Shown one piece after another: positions 62,901 to 64,000 of a stretch of DNA of 64,000 nt. The DNA comes from Candidatus Poribacteria bacterium (GTDB lineage Bacteria; Poribacteria; WGA-4E; WGA-3G): positions 262,654 through 326,653 of the forward strand of contig JAPOZO010000052.1 in NCBI GenBank assembly GCA_026706025.1, in the 5' to 3' direction. A program made the translations under genes and the position numbers. The first letter of the stretch is position 1. Every line of letters starts with the position of its first letter. The notes beneath the pieces were generated by a model. The model saw nothing but the letters and a program-made list of their open reading frames with translations, did not search any database and was not told the origin of the DNA.

Positions 62901-63107
62901 AGACCCTTCTACCATGAAGGTTTCTATCACTTCTCCATTGTCAAGTTCAATAAGTTGGAGTAAACCGGTTTCGCCATCTGCGACAAGTAACCGACCCAGC
63001 GGCTCATCATGCTCATCATACTCTTGTGCAATGGCTTGCATTGAGATGATCGAACAAGACATCAAAAACATAAGCAGAGCTAGTGTGGCTCTCATGCAAG
63101 TAACCAT
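59937..63107 (-). CDS. AztD-like zinc propeller fused to HAF repeats and FlgD-like C-terminal domain
   Basis: 1056 residues from ATG 63107, which gives the best signal peptide (RATLALLMFLMSCSIISMQA); earlier in-frame TTG codons exist. Part 1 (about 30-440) is a propeller with EEHGDHFDKE, TSAQQHGAGAPVHGG and CLGMHGETIVGEHFIAGC, the His and Cys motifs of zinc metallochaperone AztD. A His/Asp linker (HDADHSHEHVADL) follows. Part 2 (about 475-760) has HAF repeats such as FGINNAGDIVGSYVD, FGINASGQITGRYKD and WGINDLGQLTSY. The C-terminus (YPNPFNPETWIPYHLSE, and VSSGVYFYRLS later) is a FlgD-like domain. It would bind zinc outside the cytoplasm. No AztABC transporter is in the window. Confidence 0.75.
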   Translation of the reverse strand: MVTCMRATLALLMFLMSCSIISMQAIAQEYDEHDEPLGRLLVADGETGLLQLIELDNGEVIETFMVEGSARVYTTESGRIAVAIQTGANSVNFIDSGLYLEEHGDHFDKEKGVPSLLPFNLTGELVNSQRPIHFVSHEGRINIHFDGNFGEGVDSKNVTVREEDLFLPNPDTLILTSAQQHGAGAPVHGGKTIFSLPDPDREFGSLPSGFAVVDEQGNILQTFNDKEDFQASCLGMHGETIVGEHFIAGCNEKREDGTGDGGVLVMTHDPVTGLFSAHKIAYPDGLRTSIISSHHAQPFVIGNYGSRPDPGYRALVRIYPASTEIDPNDIQQLPAAYRGFGFEKEHGDKLAVLTVDGLLQVFNPSDWTLLGSTQVVADFSDAEGLRPALTVGSGFAYVSDPNTGEILEVDLDTVSVSRTFSVEGQPVNMAALNWVAPLGPAPAHDADHSHEHVADLPTDGIHLTIGVPYHIEVVDVPFAGASETELFGINNAGDIVGSYVDANAVRKGFWLKNGVFETIAPEGATDTRAFGINASGQITGRYKDADGVQHGFLREPDGMFITVNPGAADNFAWGINDLGQLTSYHFDFPTENDIVITSLLREPDGTFVQVPSSSGVGGNVFRGINNAGVMAGWNLPESGFTPTEFIDGLIYEDGEFTTLSIDAERHTLPDDIDNHGRIVGHTAPLDFSEIQGFLRTPEGEFHLFGIPGAEWTIAQAINDDGVIVGWFEIHSENGEEQTHGFIATPMPTDGEDFSQVYYASLSKGLNMISSPLKPRTPMDARSLAEMVGATAVIKLDDVNQKFVGWTPDAPHNGFLIEGAKGYIVNVPHARQVAFVGAPWTNQPQVSAAPIARSIDTPSSTWAFVVSGQLEGVQDLEGYLVTVRNLRTNAIMTNRVRDGYFAAATADLSRQSVVQVGDTLEVTVADATGEIASEKLSFVVTPEALANAVLPITLEGIGIPNQSLLLQNYPNPFNPETWIPYHLSESAPVTLSIYDTTGRLVRTLSLGFKSAGFYQGRARAAYWDGRNDVGEPVSSGVYFYRLSTPSFYQMKRMVILK

Positions 63108-63741
63108 AAATCGTGAAATAGCGACAGAAAAGTCGCGCTGAAAAAAATACGTAAACAATGTATTCTCCAATTTTTTTTATCTAATATAGAATTACACTTA
63201 ACGGCGAACATGCCACGCGAAACGTATAAAACGCGTGTTGACATGTCGCGAGGAACGCATGCTTTGTTCGCGTAATAGATATGCATACAGACATCCTGAA
63301 AACCGACCACGCATTGGTCCACAATCAGATAGCGTCTACTACAGAAACGCTACGACACGTTGCAAAGCAGCGGTGTACTAAGCGCGGGGAGCGTCATCGG
63401 TAACCCCGCGATCTTTGTACAATAACGCAAGCTGCCACCTATTTGACATAGCACTCCTAATGAGGTTTAACAAATAAATTGGGTAATTGTATCTACGCGA
63501 CGTGCGATGAATCGCACTACTACGAACCGGCTCACTTGTTATCACACGTCTTAGCATTACCCGATTAAATTCTTAATCTTCATACGGAGTGCGGTGGCCC
63601 TGAATATACTGTTTTCTATAGACATATCACCCCTACGGGGTGGAAAAATGTCCGAAAATCCCCATAAAATATCCAAAATTTGTTAGTAGCAACTTGGGTT
63701 ACAATAAGAGATATAAGGGAAAAACAAAATCTGCCTTTAAT
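63108..63741. other. 634-base non-coding stretch before the HAF gene
   Basis: Contains GGAGAATAC and TTG codons close to the gene, an A/T-rich TATATTAGATAA stretch (63180-63195) suited to a promoter on the minus strand, and a small hairpin ACCCC-TAC-GGGGT (about 63628-63640). There is also a CGATGAATCGCACTACTACG segment resembling the palindromes at 55831. No Zur-type palindrome is evident and no gene is seen. Confidence 0.5.
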
Positions 63742-63750
63742 TTAAAAGGC
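63733..63750 (-). terminator. rho-independent terminator of the His/Cys-rich gene
   Basis: On the minus strand GCCTTT-TAAATT-AAAGGC overlaps the stop codon and is followed by AGATTTTGTTTTTCCC, a good T-run. Confidence 0.7.
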
Positions 63751-64000
63751 ATAATTTGCGAGTTCAGTGGAGAATACAGGTGGGGCACGACTTCGCGTGT
63801 GGATGACCAGCTTTAGAGAGAGAAAAGTTTCTTCGTAAAGTCGGAGTCCGGTATGGAAAAAGAGCGGTGAGTCGAGGCTAAAGGATTCAACCTCGAAACT
63901 GACGTGCTGGCTGCAAAAGAAACAGGCTGCGCAGGTATGCTCGCGCTGCGAATGTTCGGTATGGCAATTATGGCAATGCGAATGTTCGTCATGATCATGT
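63742..64000 (-). CDS. His/Cys-rich protein, 5' end outside window
   Basis: The minus-strand frame is open from the window edge to TAA 63742-63744, giving 85 complete codons; the start lies beyond the window. It begins HDHDEHSHCHNCHTEHSQRE and then HTCAACFFCSQHV, with at least eight His and five Cys residues in about 40. It goes on SFEVESFSLDSP and ends SRAPPVFSTELANYAF. The pattern resembles DUF2946-type proteins (small exported His-rich proteins). Its place upstream of the AztD-like gene suggests metal binding, probably zinc. Family name is tentative. Confidence 0.6.
   Translation of the reverse strand, partial: HDHDEHSHCHNCHTEHSQREHTCAACFFCSQHVSFEVESFSLDSPLFFHTGLRLYEETFLSLKLVIHTRSRAPPVFSTELANYAF

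Noticed and set aside
63108..63170. TTG start for the HAF-repeat protein
   Set aside because: It would place about 21 residues before the signal peptide; ATG 63107 gives a normal one, although no ribosome site decides it.
63813..63998. 61-residue minus-strand frame starting MIMTNIRIAIIAIP
   Set aside because: It is a shadow of the His/Cys-rich frame, which has recognisable composition and ends at a terminator.
1..64000. tRNA, rRNA or known riboswitch
   Set aside because: I read the intergenic spaces for cloverleaf and conserved riboswitch wording and found none; a covariance-model scan would be needed to exclude weak cases.

Overview
The window looks like a bacterial chromosome segment, most likely from Candidatus Poribacteria or a close relative. 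This is inferred from family content, not from a database match. The pointers are several secreted LamG-domain proteins ending in a shared 'K-[FVL]-[TA]-T-[TL]-W-[AG]' tail, a secreted protein with the C-terminal 'PNPFNPETWIPYHL' type FlgD-like domain, a CRTAC1/ASPIC-UnbV protein, an arylsulfatase, many class-shared metabolic enzymes, and intergenic spaces full of short palindromic and MITE-like repeats. TGA is used as a normal stop. I see no tRNA, rRNA, CRISPR array or phage module.

Layout. 1-2896: end of an ECF sigma factor, its zinc-finger anti-sigma factor and a membrane-anchored double-VWA protein. 3007-12429: purN, a TIM-barrel epimerase, a small GMC-partner-like protein, two tandem LamG proteins, an ADP-ribosylglycohydrolase, a CRTAC1-like protein and clpB. 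12444-15129: two decaying toxin-antitoxin modules (MazEF-like with a nonsense toxin; a VapB-like antitoxin with a toxin stub) around a Uma2-like protein and a lone trpA. 15155-22574 (minus strand): aldo/keto reductase, orphan TPP-enzyme beta subunit, a DUF4861-like lipoprotein, and a cell-surface-sugar set (PLP enzyme, GT2 glycosyltransferase, nucleotidyltransferase) plus a beta-hydroxyacid dehydrogenase. 22900-25881: two tandem TPR lipoproteins with near-identical promoters and leaders. 26193-37550: LamG pseudogene tail, membrane protein, rnz, mtnP, class III aminotransferase, argS, M55 peptidase, VOC protein, sulfatase, M28 peptidase and mobA.

37829-55754 is the most striking part: about 18 kb all on the plus strand. 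Two large proteins fuse an ECF sigma factor to an Asp-box (BNR) beta-propeller of about 730 residues. They are interleaved with three pairs of ABC-2-type permeases that have no ATPase gene anywhere in the window, and with two LamG proteins. Permease pairs two and three are a tandem duplication of an A-B-LamG unit. One LamG copy has been lost, and the same small repeat element sits between A and B in both pairs but in opposite orientation. A three-copy 83-bp hairpin repeat with a compensatory base-pair change lies between the two pairs.

56271-64000 (minus strand) resembles a zinc-homeostasis locus: a partial His/Cys-rich protein, an AztD-like beta-propeller fused to HAF repeats, a (2Fe-2S) ferredoxin-like protein, an 86-residue protein, a COG0523 metallochaperone GTPase and a WD40 protein. 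IS200/IS605-like end structures interrupt the cluster.
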